64,000 bases of DNA from Aphelocoma coerulescens (GCF_041296385.1 NW_027184084.1:2356001-2420000); one strand, 5' to 3'; positions 20,296 through 32,459 are shown, numbered from the stretch's first letter. Notes: generated from the sequence alone by a model not told the origin. A program made the numbers and translations.

Positions 20296-20322
20296 AGGGG
20301 CCCTGCCTCTAGCCAGGTAGGG
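20293..20322 (+). promoter_or_regulatory. ERVL-A gag-pol stop with downstream hairpin, possible readthrough element
   Basis: The gag TAG (20293-20295) is followed in the same frame by an open pol frame. Five bases later a perfect 8-bp stem (CCCTGCCT / AGGTAGGG, one G-U pair) encloses the loop CTAGCC. The same stop, spacing and loop occur in ERVL-B (63091-63122), where the stem has a bulge. Stop-codon readthrough is the economical reading; it has not been tested here. Confidence 0.55.
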
Positions 20323-22219
20323 GAAAGGGATAATCAGGTCTTTTGGACTGTGCGGGTCCGATGGCTTGGCACATCTGACCCACAAAAATACACGGCTTTG
20401 GTTGACACTGGTGCTCAATGTACTCTGATGCCATCAAGGTATGTGGGAGCAGAGCCCATTTCTATTTCTGGGGTGACAGGAGGATCCCAGCAGCTGACTT
20501 TACTGGAAGCTGAAGTGAGTTTAACTGGCAATGAGTGGCAGAAACACCCCATCGTGACTGGCCCGGAGGCCCCGTGCATTCTTGGCATAGACTATCTCAG
20601 AAATGGATATTTCAAGGACCCAAAAGGACATCGTTGGGCCTTTGGGATAGCTGCTGTGGAGACAGAAGATATCAGACAACTGAGCACATTGCCTGGCCTC
20701 TCAGATGACCCCTCTGCCATGGGACTGCTAAGAGTTGAAGGACAACAGGTACCAATCGCCCCAGCAACAGTGCACTGTCGGCAATACCGCACCGACAGAG
20801 ACTCTGTGGTTCCCGTCCATGAGATGATTCGTAAACTGGAGAGCCAAGGGGTGGTCAGCAAGGCCCATTCACCTTTCAACAGCCCTATATGGCCAGTGCG
20901 TAAGTCCAGCAGAGAATGGAGACTGACGGTGGATTACTGTGGCCTGAATGAGGTCACACCACCATTGAGTGCTGCTGTGCCAGACATGTTGGAACTTCAG
21001 TATGAGCTGGAGTCCAAAGCAGCGAAGTGGTACTCCACTATTGACATTGCCAATGCCTTTTTCTCTATTCCTTTGGCAGCAGAATGCAGGCCTCAGTTTG
21101 CTTTCACCTGGAAGGGTGTGCAATACACTTGGAACCGACTGCCCCAGGGGTGGAAGCACAGTCCCACCATTTGCCATGGACTGATCCAGACTGCATTTGT
21201 AAAAGGGTGAGGCTCCAGAACATCTGCAGTACATTGATGACATCATTGTGTGGGGAAACAGAGCAAAGGAACTATTTGAGAAAGGAGGGAAAATCATCCA
21301 GATTCTCCTGGAAGCTGGCTTTGCCATCAAAAGGAGCAAAGTCAAGGGACCTGCCCAAGAGATCCAGTTCCTGGGATGTTGGAGAATGGTTAGAGGATCA
21401 GGGACATGGATTATTGATAAAACCAGATCAATAGAAGAGCTGTGCAGGCAAAGGCCTGCAAGCAAAGACCTGCATGAGAAAAAAACCTCCATGAGAAAGT
21501 GCCTGCATGAGAAACAGGCCGGGGAACAAAAAGGGAGTTTTTAGGAGGTACAGTGCTGTTCTGATAAAGATGTGCTGATCATGGGAAGGGAGGATAAACT
21601 TTGATCTCTCAAGACAAAACATAAAGCTTGCCAAATGTAGTCTTTTATCTAACCCAATTATGTAGAAGTAAGAATGTGGTTTTGAAAGTTTAAACTAATT
21701 AAAGAACTGATAAGCATGTACACTCAATACTATATAAGTGCCTCTGTATTGCTAATAAATGAAGCTTGCTCTATCGATCGCATTGATTGTCTGCATGGCT
21801 TCTCCCACCCGAAGTCGGCACTGGGAGTGAAGTGGCAAGATGGACGATGTCAGATTCCCACTGAGGTCATCAATAAGATCACTGCAATGTCTCCACTGAC
21901 CAGCAAGAAGGAAACACAAGCTTTCCTAGGTGCCATAAGTTTTTGGAGAATGCACATTCCCAAGTACAGCCAGATTGTGAGCCCTCTCTACCTGGTTACC
22001 CACAAGAAGAACGATTTCCACTGGGGCCCCAAACAGCAGCAAGCCTTCGCCCAGATCAAGCCGGAAATCGCTCATGCGGTAGCCCTTGGCCCAGTCAGGA
22101 CAGGCCCAGAGGTGAAGAACATGCTCTACTCTGCAGCCGGGAACAATGGCCTGTCCTGGAGCCTCTGGCAGAAGGTGCCTGGTGAGACTCGTGGCCGACC
22201 ACTGGGATTCTGGAGCTGA
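20296..22219 (+). pseudogene. pol: ERVL-A protease and reverse transcriptase
   Basis: The protease active site VDTGAQ lies at about 20401. RT follows with WRLTVDY, the palm Asp in IDIANAFF and LPQGWKHSP. A 1-nt insertion near 21208 shifts the frame just before the catalytic QYIDDI box (about 21222-21239). The RT sequence is then split by a solo LTR (21377-21820), and it resumes with GVKWQDGR and the thumb/connection region. It meets a TGA at 22217-22219. The enzyme is inactive in this copy. Confidence 0.9.
21377..21820 (+). mobile_element. Solo LTR inside ERVL-A RT
   Basis: This 444-bp block is flanked by the 6-bp duplication CTGGGA (21371-21376 and 21821-21826). It starts TGTTGGAGAATG and ends AAGTCGGCA. 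A TATA-like CTATATAAG (about 21730) and AATAAA (about 21753) set the plus orientation. Short direct repeats of CCTGCATGAGAAA occur near 21460-21520. A 6-bp duplication fits an ERVK/alpha-like integrase. The family is not otherwise represented in the window. Confidence 0.85.
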
Positions 22220-23941
22220 AGCTACAGAGGATCTGAAGCCAACTACACTCCCACAGAGAAGGAAATCTTGGCCGCCTATGAAGGAGTCCAAGCTGCCTCA
22301 GAGGTAATCGGCACTGAAGCACAGTTGCTTCTGGCACCCCAACTACCGGTGCTGGGCTGGATGTTCAAGGGAAAGATTCCTTCCACGCATCACGCCACCG
22401 ACACCACATGGAGCAAATGGATTGCTCTCATCACACAGCGTGCCTGTATTGGAAACCTGACTCGCCCTGGGATTCTGGAAATTATAACAAAGTGGCCTGA
22501 AGGTGAGACTTTTGGATTATCTTCTGAAGAAGAGGAAGAGCAAGTGACTCGTGCTGAGGAAGCCCCACCATATAATGAGCTACCAGAGACTGAAAGACGT
22601 TATGCCCTCTTCAGTGATGGTTCCTGCCGAATTGTAGGTGCTAACCAGAAGTGGAAAGCTGCAGTATGGAGCCCCACACGACGAGTTGCACAGGCTACTG
22701 AGGGACAAGGTGGATCGAGTCAGGTTGCAGAGCTTAAAGCCGTCCAGCTGGCTTTGGATATTGCTGAACTCGAGAAGTGGCCTAGGCTCTATCTCTACAC
22801 CCACTCATGGATGGTAGCTAATGCTCTGTGGGGATGGCTGGATTGCTGGAGAAAAGCCAACAGGCAGAGCAGAGGGAAACCCATCTGGGCCGCTGAGATT
22901 TGGCAGGACATCGCCGCCCGAGTAGAGAAGCTGACCGTGAAGGTTCGACACGTGGATGCACACGTTCCCAAGAGTCGGGCTAATGAAGAACATCGCAACA
23001 ACGAGCAGGTGGACCGAGCTGCCAAGGTGAAAGTACCACAGGTGGATCTGGACTGGCAGCACAAGGGAGAATTATTCCTAGCTCGTTGGGCCCATGATGC
23101 CTCTGGTCATCAGGGGAGAGTTGCAACATACCTATGGGCCCGTGACCGAGGGGTGGACCTCACCATGGACAGCATTTCACAGGTCATCCACAGCTGGGAG
23201 ACCTGTGCTGCAATCAAACAGGCCAAGCGGGTGAAGCCTCTGTGGTACGGTGGACGATGGTCAAAGTACAGGTATGGGGAAGCCTGGCAAGTTGATTACA
23301 TCACCCTTCCCCAAACCCGCCAAGGCAAGCGCTACGTGTTGACCATGGTTGAAGCAACCACTGGATGGCTGGAGACCTACCCTGTGCCTCATGCTACAGC
23401 CCAGAACACCATCCTGGGCCTGGAAAAGCAAGTCCTGTGGAGACATGGCACCCCTGACAGGATCGAGTCAGACAACGGGACTCATTTTAAGAACAGCCTC
23501 ATCAACACCTGGGCCAGAGAACACGGTATCGAATGGATATATCACATTCCTTATCATGCACCAGCTGCCGGAAAAGTTGAACGCTGCAATGGACTACTTA
23601 AAACCACCCTAAAGGCTCTTGGTGGGGGAACCTTCAACAATTGGGAAGTGAACTTAGCAAAGGCCACCTGGATGGTCAATACCCGAGGATCCATCAATCG
23701 AGCTGGTCCCGCTGACTCTGAACCCTTGCACACAGTGGATGGAGATAGAGTCCCTGTGGTACACCTGAGAGGTATTTTAGAAAAGACTTTTTGGATTAAT
23801 CCCACCTCAGGCAAAGGCAAACCCATCTGTGGGATTGTCTTTGCTCAAGGGCCTGGTTGCACTTGGTGGGTAATGCAGAAAGATGGGGAAACCTGTTGTG
23901 TACCACAAGGAAACCTAATCTTAGGTGAGAATGGCATGTAG
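22220..23941 (+). CDS. pol: ERVL-A RNase H and integrase (open from 22268)
   Basis: This is a long open frame following the TGA at 22217. RNase H has FSDGSC and AELKAV, but the third catalytic position reads YTHSWM, with His where Asp is expected. Integrase has a zinc-domain pair HDASGH and a single remaining Cys of the CXXC pair (WETCAAI). The D,D-35-E core follows: WQVDYI (about 23290), ESDNGTH (about 23467) and KVERCNG (about 23575). The C-terminal domain contains GPGCTWWVMQ. The frame ends at 23941, under 100 bases before the 3' LTR. It lacks its own start and would be part of a gag-pol polyprotein. Confidence 0.88.
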   Translation, partial: SYRGSEANYTPTEKEILAAYEGVQAASEVIGTEAQLLLAPQLPVLGWMFKGKIPSTHHATDTTWSKWIALITQRACIGNLTRPGILEIITKWPEGETFGLSSEEEEEQVTRAEEAPPYNELPETERRYALFSDGSCRIVGANQKWKAAVWSPTRRVAQATEGQGGSSQVAELKAVQLALDIAELEKWPRLYLYTHSWMVANALWGWLDCWRKANRQSRGKPIWAAEIWQDIAARVEKLTVKVRHVDAHVPKSRANEEHRNNEQVDRAAKVKVPQVDLDWQHKGELFLARWAHDASGHQGRVATYLWARDRGVDLTMDSISQVIHSWETCAAIKQAKRVKPLWYGGRWSKYRYGEAWQVDYITLPQTRQGKRYVLTMVEATTGWLETYPVPHATAQNTILGLEKQVLWRHGTPDRIESDNGTHFKNSLINTWAREHGIEWIYHIPYHAPAAGKVERCNGLLKTTLKALGGGTFNNWEVNLAKATWMVNTRGSINRAGPADSEPLHTVDGDRVPVVHLRGILEKTFWINPTSGKGKPICGIVFAQGPGCTWWVMQKDGETCCVPQGNLILGENGM

Positions 23942-24038
23942 GGTTTCACTGTATATATAGGGGTGTGTGTGTGTGTAGAGTTTAAGGAAGGTATTGATTT
24001 GGGATGATGTAGATGGTAATAGAATAAGGGGTGGATAA

Positions 24039-24542
24039 TGTCCTGAGTTGCAGTGTATTCTATTACCATCCTCATGAGCTGTTGAAATCAGGTGGGGCAG
24101 TGTTTCCTTGCCTCCTCCCTCCAGACTATCTTCTGTTAATGAGCCTAATCAACACTTGGCCTCATGACTCATTACCCCAGTGTGAGATGCTCCACACAGA
24201 GGGAGGAACCAAGCATCCCATCCTGGATACAATCTGGGACTCTGAACACCAGAGACAACCCTTTCCACTGGATTTCCAGAGGACAGGAGCTACACAGCCA
24301 CCACTGGACTTTCTGAAGAAAAGAAGACCCTTTTTCTGCAGGATCACCACTTCAGAGCACTGCAGCCACCATTCTACCAGACTGCTACCACCACCCTGCC
24401 TAACAGGGACTCAGGTTGTATCTTGACTCTGTCAGTTTGAACCAGTGTTTTCTTTTAGTCTTTTTTTCCTTTTCTTTAATTTCCCCATTGAATTGTTATT
24501 CTGACTTGGTGCCTCCCACTGGTTTGTTTTCAAACTGGTACA
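24039..24542 (+). repeat. ERVL-A 3' LTR
   Basis: It starts TGTCCTGAG after the purine-rich GAATAAGGGGTGGATAA and ends CTGGTACA. The 3' untranslated stretch before it (23942-24038) contains a short GT repeat. It is a 504-bp short form of the 5' LTR. Confidence 0.9.
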
Positions 24543-24576
24543 GTCAGTTAAGGTAGAGGACAGAAACATGGCAGGG

Positions 24577-25488
24577 TGTCTCGGTTTTGAAAGACAGGTG
24601 TCTGCTAAGCAAGGCAGAAGCCTCCCTTGAAGTGGCAGATATAACCCCTTTCCCTCTGAGTTATTATAATTTTGAAATCAAGGGCCTTTAGGCAAAGATG
24701 TGGGAAATAGGAATAACAGTTCTTTAGTATATATATATATAGATATATAACCAGTCAAACAAAACAACAACTATGACAGTAACAGCAAACACAAACCCAG
24801 TCCCAGCCTTCTCGGCTGTCAGGGTATTTCCCCTCGGGTGCAGTTCCACTCGCAGCCGGTAGGGGCACTGGCGGCTCCCGGTGAGCAGGGCAGGTGCGAT
24901 GGTTCCCCCGCAGCTGCAGGGGGTGCTCCGGAGCGAGCTCGGGGAGCATGCGGCACTGGTGCCCTGGGATCCCGGGGAAGGATGGAGCAAAGGCTTCACA
25001 AACTGCTGGACAGCCGATCCCGGACTCTCGGGAACAGCAGGCTAGAATGGCAGGATGGAGCGGCAGGGACAAACGGCAGGGACAAACCCGGCTGGCAGAC
25101 AAGATGTATCCAAAAGGGGAACCCCCCGGAGGTCCAGGCAGGCAGGGCGAGCACGGCTACAACGCAGTGAAGGCTCGAAGCAGCAGCGGGGCAGGGCAGC
25201 CACAGCCCAGCCTCCAGCAGGGCAGGGAAAGCAGCTTTGGGATCCCAGCGTTGTTTCCAGCAGAAAGAAAAAAACGGCTGAAAACAGGAACCAGCAGCTC
25301 CTTTCCTGGTAGCTTCTCTCTTCGGGCTCTGAGAGCGAACTGAACTCACACCCAGGTGAAAACAAAAAAAGCCTGTTGAGGCCCTTTTGTCTTCTCTTAA
25401 GTACGGCCATTTGTCCCCTAGCAACATGCATATGGGAAAAAATTCCTTTAACAGGAAAAAAACTAGGACTAAACTTAAAACCCCAACA
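24577..25488. mobile_element. Solo LTR, 912 bp, TSD CAGGG
   Basis: It starts TGTCTCGGTTTTG and ends ACCCCAACA. The 5-bp duplication CAGGG (24572-24576, 25489-25493) suggests an ERVL-type element. It is a homologue of the solo LTR at 38076-38967. It contains a short TA repeat (24727-24750) and a GC-rich middle. Open frames seen on both strands are not conserved and look incidental. Orientation was not settled. Confidence 0.9.
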
Positions 25489-25865
25489 CAGGGTTAACAA
25501 CAGAAGTTGTTTTCAGGGTAACATCATCCTGTTCCAACAGCTGTGACTGATATCTAAGCATTTGGTTGCTGGATAGCCAATGTCCTCCTTTCTGTTCCAG
25601 TACTGCTCCTACTGCATGTGGCACATACACTACAATGTGTTGTCCAAGGGTGAGTTTTCGGGCCTCTTGAATCTGGATGACTGTAGCCGCCATGGCTTTC
25701 AAACACCCAGGCCACCCTTGGCTAACATTGTCTAGCTGTTTGGAAAAGTAGGCCACAGCCCTCCGTTAGCTTCCGAGGTGCTGTGCTAATACGTCCAGTG
25801 CCACATTAAGTCTTTCATGTGTAAAAAGTTCAAAAGGCTTAGTCAGATCTGGTAAGCCCAGTGCT
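25489..25865 (-). pseudogene. pol: ERV1-A RT connection / RNase H start
   Basis: The minus strand encodes a gamma-like connection domain ([43 protein letters not shown]) with one stop near 25770. It is bounded by the solo LTR ending at 25488 and by ERVK-C starting at 25872 (duplication GGAGCT at 25866-25871). The pol gene continues upstream at 34417. Confidence 0.88.
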
Positions 25866-25871
25866 GGAGCT

Positions 25872-26213
25872 TGTGGATACAAATATGCAGCTAGCAAGAA
25901 TTTCTCTTGCTTCTTTCCAGTTCTGTGAGATATTTTTCTCTCTCACGGAAGATATTAGTAGAGTTCTATAAACTATGAACACCTGCGACCTTGCAAAGCT
26001 TTGTTTATGGTATAGTAGAAAAATATTTTGACAATGGATGTTTTAGGATTTTAGCCAATCACCCCAAGGGATGGCTGATCCTTTGACCAATTAGACTATG
26101 AAGAAAAAAGTCTGTGAAAGAGTTTGTAAAATAATTAATAAAGGAACCTTGCTGCACAATGCCTGCCTGTTGGATCTCTCTTCTCCTCCCTACCACTGCG
26201 GGATACTGTGATA
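25872..26213 (+). repeat. ERVK-C 5' LTR
   Basis: It starts TGTGGATAC and ends CTGTGATA, with the tRNA-Trp-like primer site two bases later. AATAAA is at 26137-26142. The TATA position reads CTGTGAAAG rather than CTATAAAAG as in ERVK-A and B, so the promoter is probably weakened. Confidence 0.93.
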
Positions 26214-26327
26214 TTTGGTGAACCCCGATGTGTCCTGCACGCTGTGAGCCAAGCCACATTTCTCTAGAGGTACGCTGTTGTTCCCCCCGCACCGGACTGG
26301 GATGTCCGTTGGGACTGAATGAAAGGC

Positions 26328-28874
26328 AAACAGTGGCTTAAAAACCAACCTTGTGTTATCGGCCTGGAGGGGTATTTTCAGTTCAATGGACACCTCCATT
26401 TCCTGAGAACTCACTCTGTGAGTTATTAGACTGGGCTGCCCTGCATGGTATCTCCCCGAACGCAGACACCGCCCTGGATTTCGGGCTATGGCAGGAACTC
26501 GGCTCTGCGTTCTGTCGCGAGTTCCCGTCTGGGGATCCGCCAGTGCTGGAATTACTACACACGTGGCGGGGTTTGTTTAATCTGCTGATAGACTTTAACT
26601 GTGGCAGCAGAGCTGGCTTGCTTGTCCCGGTGGTGTGTGACGGAGAGATACCTGAAGGAGACCCCACTAACCTGGCTCTAGGGGCGTGTGGTGGCAGATC
26701 CGGAAAATCCCCTTCGGCTTCATGGGCGGAGAATGCCCCGGAGCCTGCACCGGGTCATCCTGCACTGCCACGGGAACCCACGCCCCCTGAGGACCCCACG
26801 CCGGTACAGCAACTGGCAGGGGTGTGTGGGCAGCGAGATGGCGCGCAGGCTGCCCTGCCTTTTGGCGCAGTGACAGTCGCTGCTTTTTCGGCACCACGTT
26901 TCAGTGGGCTTGCTTCTTGGACCCCCATGGCGGCTCCTAGCCCATCTGCACAGGCGTCTGCTGTGCCGAGAATGCCCGGATGCGGCCCGTCACCCTCAGT
27001 AGCAACAGACTGCTCCGCGCAAGCGCAGCACCAAGCAGTCAACCTTTTAATACGGCATCTGCCTTTGTTGACAGAGCTGCCGAACATATCACTGCTCAGC
27101 TTTCAAAAAGAGCTGTTGATGCTGCCGGACACGCCCCGCCACACGGGGCTCGCTGGGCCTGTGCCGCCCTCGAGAGACTGTCCGAACCTGGAAGCGGAGC
27201 TGCCGGAAGTGACCACTGCAGCTGCTCCGAACCCGTATCCAGTGGCAGCGGTGGCAGTCGGGGTGTCAGCGATCGGCACAGCGCCAGAGCCCCAGCTGCC
27301 AGTGGAGCCGAGACCAGCGAAAGAGGCAGCGGTCGCAGTGGCTGTGCCCCATCTGCAGCTGCTCCAGGCGCGACTGCAGCATCGGAGACGGCCGCAGCAG
27401 CCTCAGCACGGGGTTGATTGAAACCGCCCAAGATTGCATCCCCGAAAGCGGCTGCGGTGCAACCCTCTGCACAGCCAGCTGCAGCCTCTGCTGTCGGTTC
27501 CTCTTCTGGTCAGGCGATTTCTCCCCGCCCGCCTCTGTTCGTTCAAGGATCCTCAAAGCTGGTCATACCTGACAATTCATCGTGGGGCAGTGAGGCACAG
27601 GAGGCTTTGGCCCCAGGGCGTAAAGCTGCTGTAGCTGGGAGGCGAAAGAAAAGGCTGCTCCAGTCTCACCCCTGGACCTTCCCGGACTGCACTGTGACAG
27701 TGTGTCCAACCCACTACAACCGTTTCTGGGAGTCGCTTAAGATGCGGGCTCTGGAGGAGGGCAATTGGGATTTACTGGAAACACTGGGGATGCCAAGCAA
27801 ATTTGAGGATCCTGAGAGCAATCGGGAAGCTGTTACACTCCATCCACAGGCTGTGCCAGAAGTTCAGGATGGTAGTGACTCCCCAAAAGGGGAGATCCAA
27901 GCTTTCCCAGTGTATAAGGCTCTCCCAAATTCAGGCCAGCATGATAAGCATGAGATAATTGCTTGGAAGGTTGCACAGGATTTGCAATCCAAGGTTGCAC
28001 AACATGGGCTTGGATCTGCTGAGGTTATGCAAATGATAAGGGTGATAAACACGGATTTGCTTGATCCATTAGATATCAGGCACTTAGGTAAATTCTATTT
28101 CAACCTGTACAACGTGCAGTTTTTGAGACTACCTGGAGAAAGCTGGCTGACAAGGCTGCATTAGGGAATATGCAGCTCCCTGCTGATGACCCTAGATGTG
28201 CAGTGGAGACGGATGCTCTTATGGGGACTGGTCCTTTCTCTGATCCCAATATCCAGGGTACCTTTCCCCCTAGTGTCCTGCAGCAAGCTCAGCAGGTCGG
28301 CATGGCTGCCCTGTTGAAAACCATAGGGATGGCTGCTCCTAGAAAGCGATATACGAAAATAATTCAGGGACAGTCCGAGTCATATTTCTCTTTCGTGGAG
28401 ACGGTCGCTGCTTCTCTCAAGAAGCAGGTTGACGATGACAGGTTAAGGCAGATGTTTTTAAGGCAGTTAGTGAGAGATAACGCAAACGAGGAGTGCAGAA
28501 AAATCATAGATGCCCTATAAGGAGAACCTGAGGTCACAGACATGGTCAAGGCCTGCTCTAAGGTGGGATCTGGGAGCCAGAAAAGCTCTGCTTTGGCTGC
28601 GTTCCTGCAGCCTGTTCACACATCTTCTGATAGTGAACCAAAGCAACCCAAACAGGTGAAGAAACGGAAGCAGCCTAAGCCAAGCCAAAAAGAAAACACA
28701 CCAATCCCCCAGTGCAAGAGGTGTGGCAGGCCAGGGCATTGCTCGAACTATTGTAGATCTCTGACTCATGCCGATGGTCGGCCTTTGTCGGGAAACTTCC
28801 ACCGGGGTTCAAGGAGCGGGAATTGCTCTCCCATGCAGGCGCTCCCCCAGAAGGTGGCACAGGTACAGGCATAG
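26328..28874 (+). pseudogene. gag: ERVK-C gag
   Basis: It is a homologue of the intact ERVK-B gag. The start codon is changed (AAAGGCAAACAG where ERVK-B has an ATG). Matrix and the Ala/Pro-rich linker are read in one frame to 27421, with a shift there. Capsid runs in a second frame to about 28164, then continues at 28170-28520. Nucleocapsid with the knuckle CKRCGRPGHCSNYC is at 28542-28874. The GGGAAAC slippery site is at 28790-28796. Confidence 0.9.
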
Positions 28875-30251
28875 GCCTACCCAGCCACCCTAGAGACAGC
28901 ACCCAGGGATCAGACAGTTTTGATGTCCACACCACAGCCGCAGTCATCTTAGACTCTAGCGGTATTTATAAGGTTCCCTTGGATGCATATGGACCCCTAG
29001 CCCAGGGATCCAGTGCAATGCCAGTGGGAAAAACCTGACGTTACCCATCAAGGAATCTTAGTGCACTCAGGAGTTATTGACACTGACTTTACAGATCAGA
29101 TTCATGCTATGGTTTCCACGCAAAAACCCCTTGTCACTATTCCTTAAAAGACCTGCTGTACTGGTTTGGCCAAATTTACAAATATATGCTCTGAAAAAAG
29201 GCAGATCACCACCCCTCCCCCACCAGGTTCGGGGAAAATAAATTTTCCTCAAAGGAAAGTGAAAGAGATAAAAACTATTTCTTTAAAAAACACACGGGAA
29301 AAGGAAAATAATGCTAAATAATAAAATCTCTTGCTGTGGAGAAAAAACCTGGGTAAGTGTTAGAGTCCTCCCTTTGGTCTCCTCGGAGCTGGGGCTTGGC
29401 CCAGGGCCAGGCCCTTTGCTCTCGGTGGAAAGTCCTCCCGATGTGTTCTAATATTGAAGCAGTCCAGTGGAAAAGGGAGAAAATCGGAAATTCAAGGGAA
29501 GGGAAAAAAAAATTCAACTCTCAGTCTCTCTCCAGAGAAAAAGAAGCTGAACAACTGGCCAAAAAAGTGACTCAGGAAACAGCAAGCCGGTTGCTTCCTC
29601 ACTCCCCTGCCGCAGCTGGAGAAAAAAAATTTGCTATCTCTGTGTGACCTTGAAGAAGCTGGAAACTGCTTTGAAGAAGTTTTGCTCAGGTTTTCCTTCC
29701 CCCTCTCAGGCTCAGTTTAGAGGCATAGAAAGGCACAAAGTTAATTTCTGGGCATAGGGCAGCGATATGGGATACACATCATAAAGTCATCTCAAGACAC
29801 CTGCCTTGCTAAATTAGTGCCTTCTAAGTCTTGTGTCCCCAGGATAGAACAACGAATTCATGGAGATAGCAGCAGTGGATCTATGGGACTTCCGCAGGCC
29901 TTCTGGACTGCAGACATCTCTGACCAAAGGCCACAGATGACATGTACCCTGATCCTGCCAAGCGCCCGTCCTCCCCAGACTCAGCTTCGAGGTTTGATTG
30001 ATACGGGTGCTGATGTAACTATCATCTCCTTCTCTGTGTGGCCTCCCTCATGGCCTTTAGCCCCTGTGGGATCGGCCATCGCAGGAGTAGGAGGAACCAC
30101 ACAGAGCTATTTAAGTGAACGGCCTGTGATGGTGAGGGACTCAGAGGGGCACACAGCTACAATTAGGCCTTATGTTACTACCACTTCCCTTAACCTTTGG
30201 GGACGGGATGTGTTGGCAGCTTGGGGGGTACGTATTGGGACAAATTTTTAG
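28797..30251 (+). pseudogene. pro: ERVK-C dUTPase-protease, split by a solo LTR
   Basis: The dUTPase start is at 28823-29038, frameshifted. A solo LTR at 29157-29799 cuts the domain. The protease with DTGAD is intact in 29817-30251, ending just after AAATTTT (30242-30248). Two bases are missing between this site and RT compared with ERVK-A, so a -1 slip no longer leads into RT. Confidence 0.88.
29157..29799 (-). mobile_element. Solo LTR of the ERVL-B family in ERVK-C pro
   Basis: It is flanked by CCTGC (29152-29156, 29800-29804). On the minus strand it starts TGTCTTGAG and ends CCAGTACA, matching the 5' LTR of ERVL-B at 56748. The 5-bp duplication fits ERVL. This insertion is the innermost layer of the five-level nest. 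Confidence 0.93.
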
Positions 30252-32459
30252 CAGGGGTCACTGCGTAAGGGCGCACAGTATCCTACACTGCCTTTGCAGT
30301 GGCTAACTAACACACCAATCTTTGACCGGCAGTGTCCCCTACCAAAGGAGAAGTTAGATGCCCTTCATCAGCTGGTTCAGGAACAGTTACAACAGGGGCG
30401 CATTGAGCCTTCTACTAGTCCCTGGAATACTCCTGTTTTCGTAATTAAGAAGGAATCAGGGAAATGGAGACTGTTGCAGGATCTCTGAAAAGTTAATGCA
30501 GTAATGGAAGGTATGGGGGCATTGCAGCCTGGCATGCCCTCTCCCACCATGATTCCTATGGGGTGGGACATCCTGATCATTGATTTGAAGGATTGCTTTT
30601 TCACAATTCCTTTGCATCCTGATGACAAACCAAAATTTGCCTTTACTGTGCCTGCCATTAACAATGCTGAACCTGCTAAGAGATACCAATGGAAGGTCCT
30701 CCCTCAAGGGATGAGGAACAGCCCAATTATCTGTCAGTGGTATGTCACTCAAGCTTTATCGGGAGTCTGCGAGCAGTTTCCTGATGCATGCTGCTATCAT
30801 TACATGGATGATATCCTGATGGCAGCATCCATCCAGGACAAGCTGCTGAGAATACAGCCTCAGCTGCTCGCTGCTCTGCATGCCTATCGACTAGAGGTAG
30901 CTCCAGAGAAAGTTCAACAGCTTCCTCCTTGGAAATATTTAGGAGTAAAAATTTTGGACCAAACTATCCAACGCCAAGAGGTGCAATTCCCGGATTCGAT
31001 TAAAACCTTGAATGATGGTCAGAAACTGCTAGGTGTTATTTAGGTCTAATGGCAAAGCAACTTCCTCTGCTTTTTAATATTTTAAAGGAGGACCTCGATA
31101 TGAATTCACCTCGGGAGTTGACTCCAGAAGCGCAACGAATGCTGCAGGAGGTCCAACGGGCTGTTTCTGCTCATCAGGTTTATCGAGTGGATCTCTCCAT
31201 TGCTATCACTGTTTTCATTACTATTCCAGACCTCCATCCTACAGGTATCATTGGCCAGTGGAATGCATAATGGCCTGATCCTTTGCATATCCTAGAATGG
31301 GTCTTTTTGCCTCATCAGTCGAAAAGGACCGCAACCATGGTGTTTGAATTGGTCACTTCTCCGATAATCAAATGCCTCCAACGGTGTTTGCAACTGATGG
31401 CTGCGGATCCTACAGTAATTTTCATTTCGATCTCTAGGGAATACTTTGAGTGGAGCCTTATCCATAGCACTCCTTTGAAAAGTGCGCTGCAAAACTTTTC
31501 AGGGCAGATCACTTACCATCTGCCCAGCCATAAAATACTGCAGTGGGTGAAATCAACCATACTTTCCTTGCGGCCGAGAAATAGTCGAGTGCCAGTGCAA
31601 GGACCCACTATCTTTACGGATAGTTATGGGAAAACTGGGAAAGCCACTGTTACCTGGAAGTAGGGATCTGAATGGCAGGTGCTAAAAGGCCATGAGTCAG
31701 GCTTTGCTCAGTTAGTTGAATTAAGGGCTGTTACCATGGCTTTTCAGCGATTCTCACAGGAACCTTTGAATTTGGTTACTGAATCTGCTTATATAGCAGA
31801 TATAATCCAACACTTAGATTGTTCATTTCTGAAGGAGGTGAACAATGCCGCTCTGTTTTCACTGCTGCAAACCTTGTGGTCTGCAATTCAGGCTCGAGTG
31901 CACCTATATTACATTCTGCACATTTGAAGCCACACTGATTTACCAGGTTTTCTAACAGAAGGCAATGCCAGGGCTGACATGCTGGCCAACCCTGCGTGGG
32001 TAGGGCCTCAGCCTGATAAAACTGCACAAGCCAAGGCATCGCATGGTTTCTTCCATCAAAGTGCACATACCCTGCAGAAGCAGTTTCATTTAATGCCAAC
32101 CGAGGCGCCCGACATTGTCAGCGCTTTTGGGGACTGTCATGTACTCAGCTGCGCCTTTGCCAGCGGGGGTAAACCCCAGAGGGCTAAAAGCCTTACAGAT
32201 TTGGCAAACGGATGTAACTCACATCCCTGAATTTGGTCGGCTGAAATATGTGCACGTGTCTATTGACACTTTCTCCTCGGCTATGTGGGCTACTGCTCAC
32301 ACTGGAGAGAAGGGCCGTGATGTCATTGCCCACTGGAAATTGGCTTTCTCGGTCCTGGGCATGCCAGCTTCTGTGAAAACCTATAATGGTCCTGCCTACG
32401 CCTCGGAGAAGACGCGGCAGTTTTTACGCCTATGGGGTGTAGACCATACCTTTGGTATC
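30252..32459 (+). pseudogene. pol: ERVK-C reverse transcriptase, RNase H, integrase start
   Basis: RT at 30294-31043 has one stop at 30486-30488. It contains LPQGMRNSP and the YMDD box at about 30803. Connection and RNase H run from 31049 to 31927 with several stops; the first RNase H Asp (IFTDSYG, about 31619) is present. Integrase starts near 31979. It has the same altered zinc-region sequence and 1-nt insertion (about 32124-32147) as ERVK-A. WQTDVTH follows, then a solo LTR at 32460. Confidence 0.9.

Larger units (their letters stand above)
17900..24542 (+). mobile_element. ERVL-A: env-less class III provirus
   Basis: LTRs are at 17900-18465 and 24039-24542. Flanks are ATCAG (17895-17899) and GTCAG (24543-24547), a 5-bp duplication with one change. 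The internal order is gag, an in-frame TAG, then protease-RT-RNase H-integrase; no env is present, as usual for ERVL. The primer site resembles tRNA-Lys. RT has a frameshift and a 444-bp solo LTR; the connection has a stop. The 29 bases at 24548-24576 are leftover ERV1-A. Confidence 0.94.

Noticed and set aside
24727..24750. TA dinucleotide run as a possible regulatory site
   Set aside because: It is a short microsatellite inside a solo LTR, much shorter in the sister copy.
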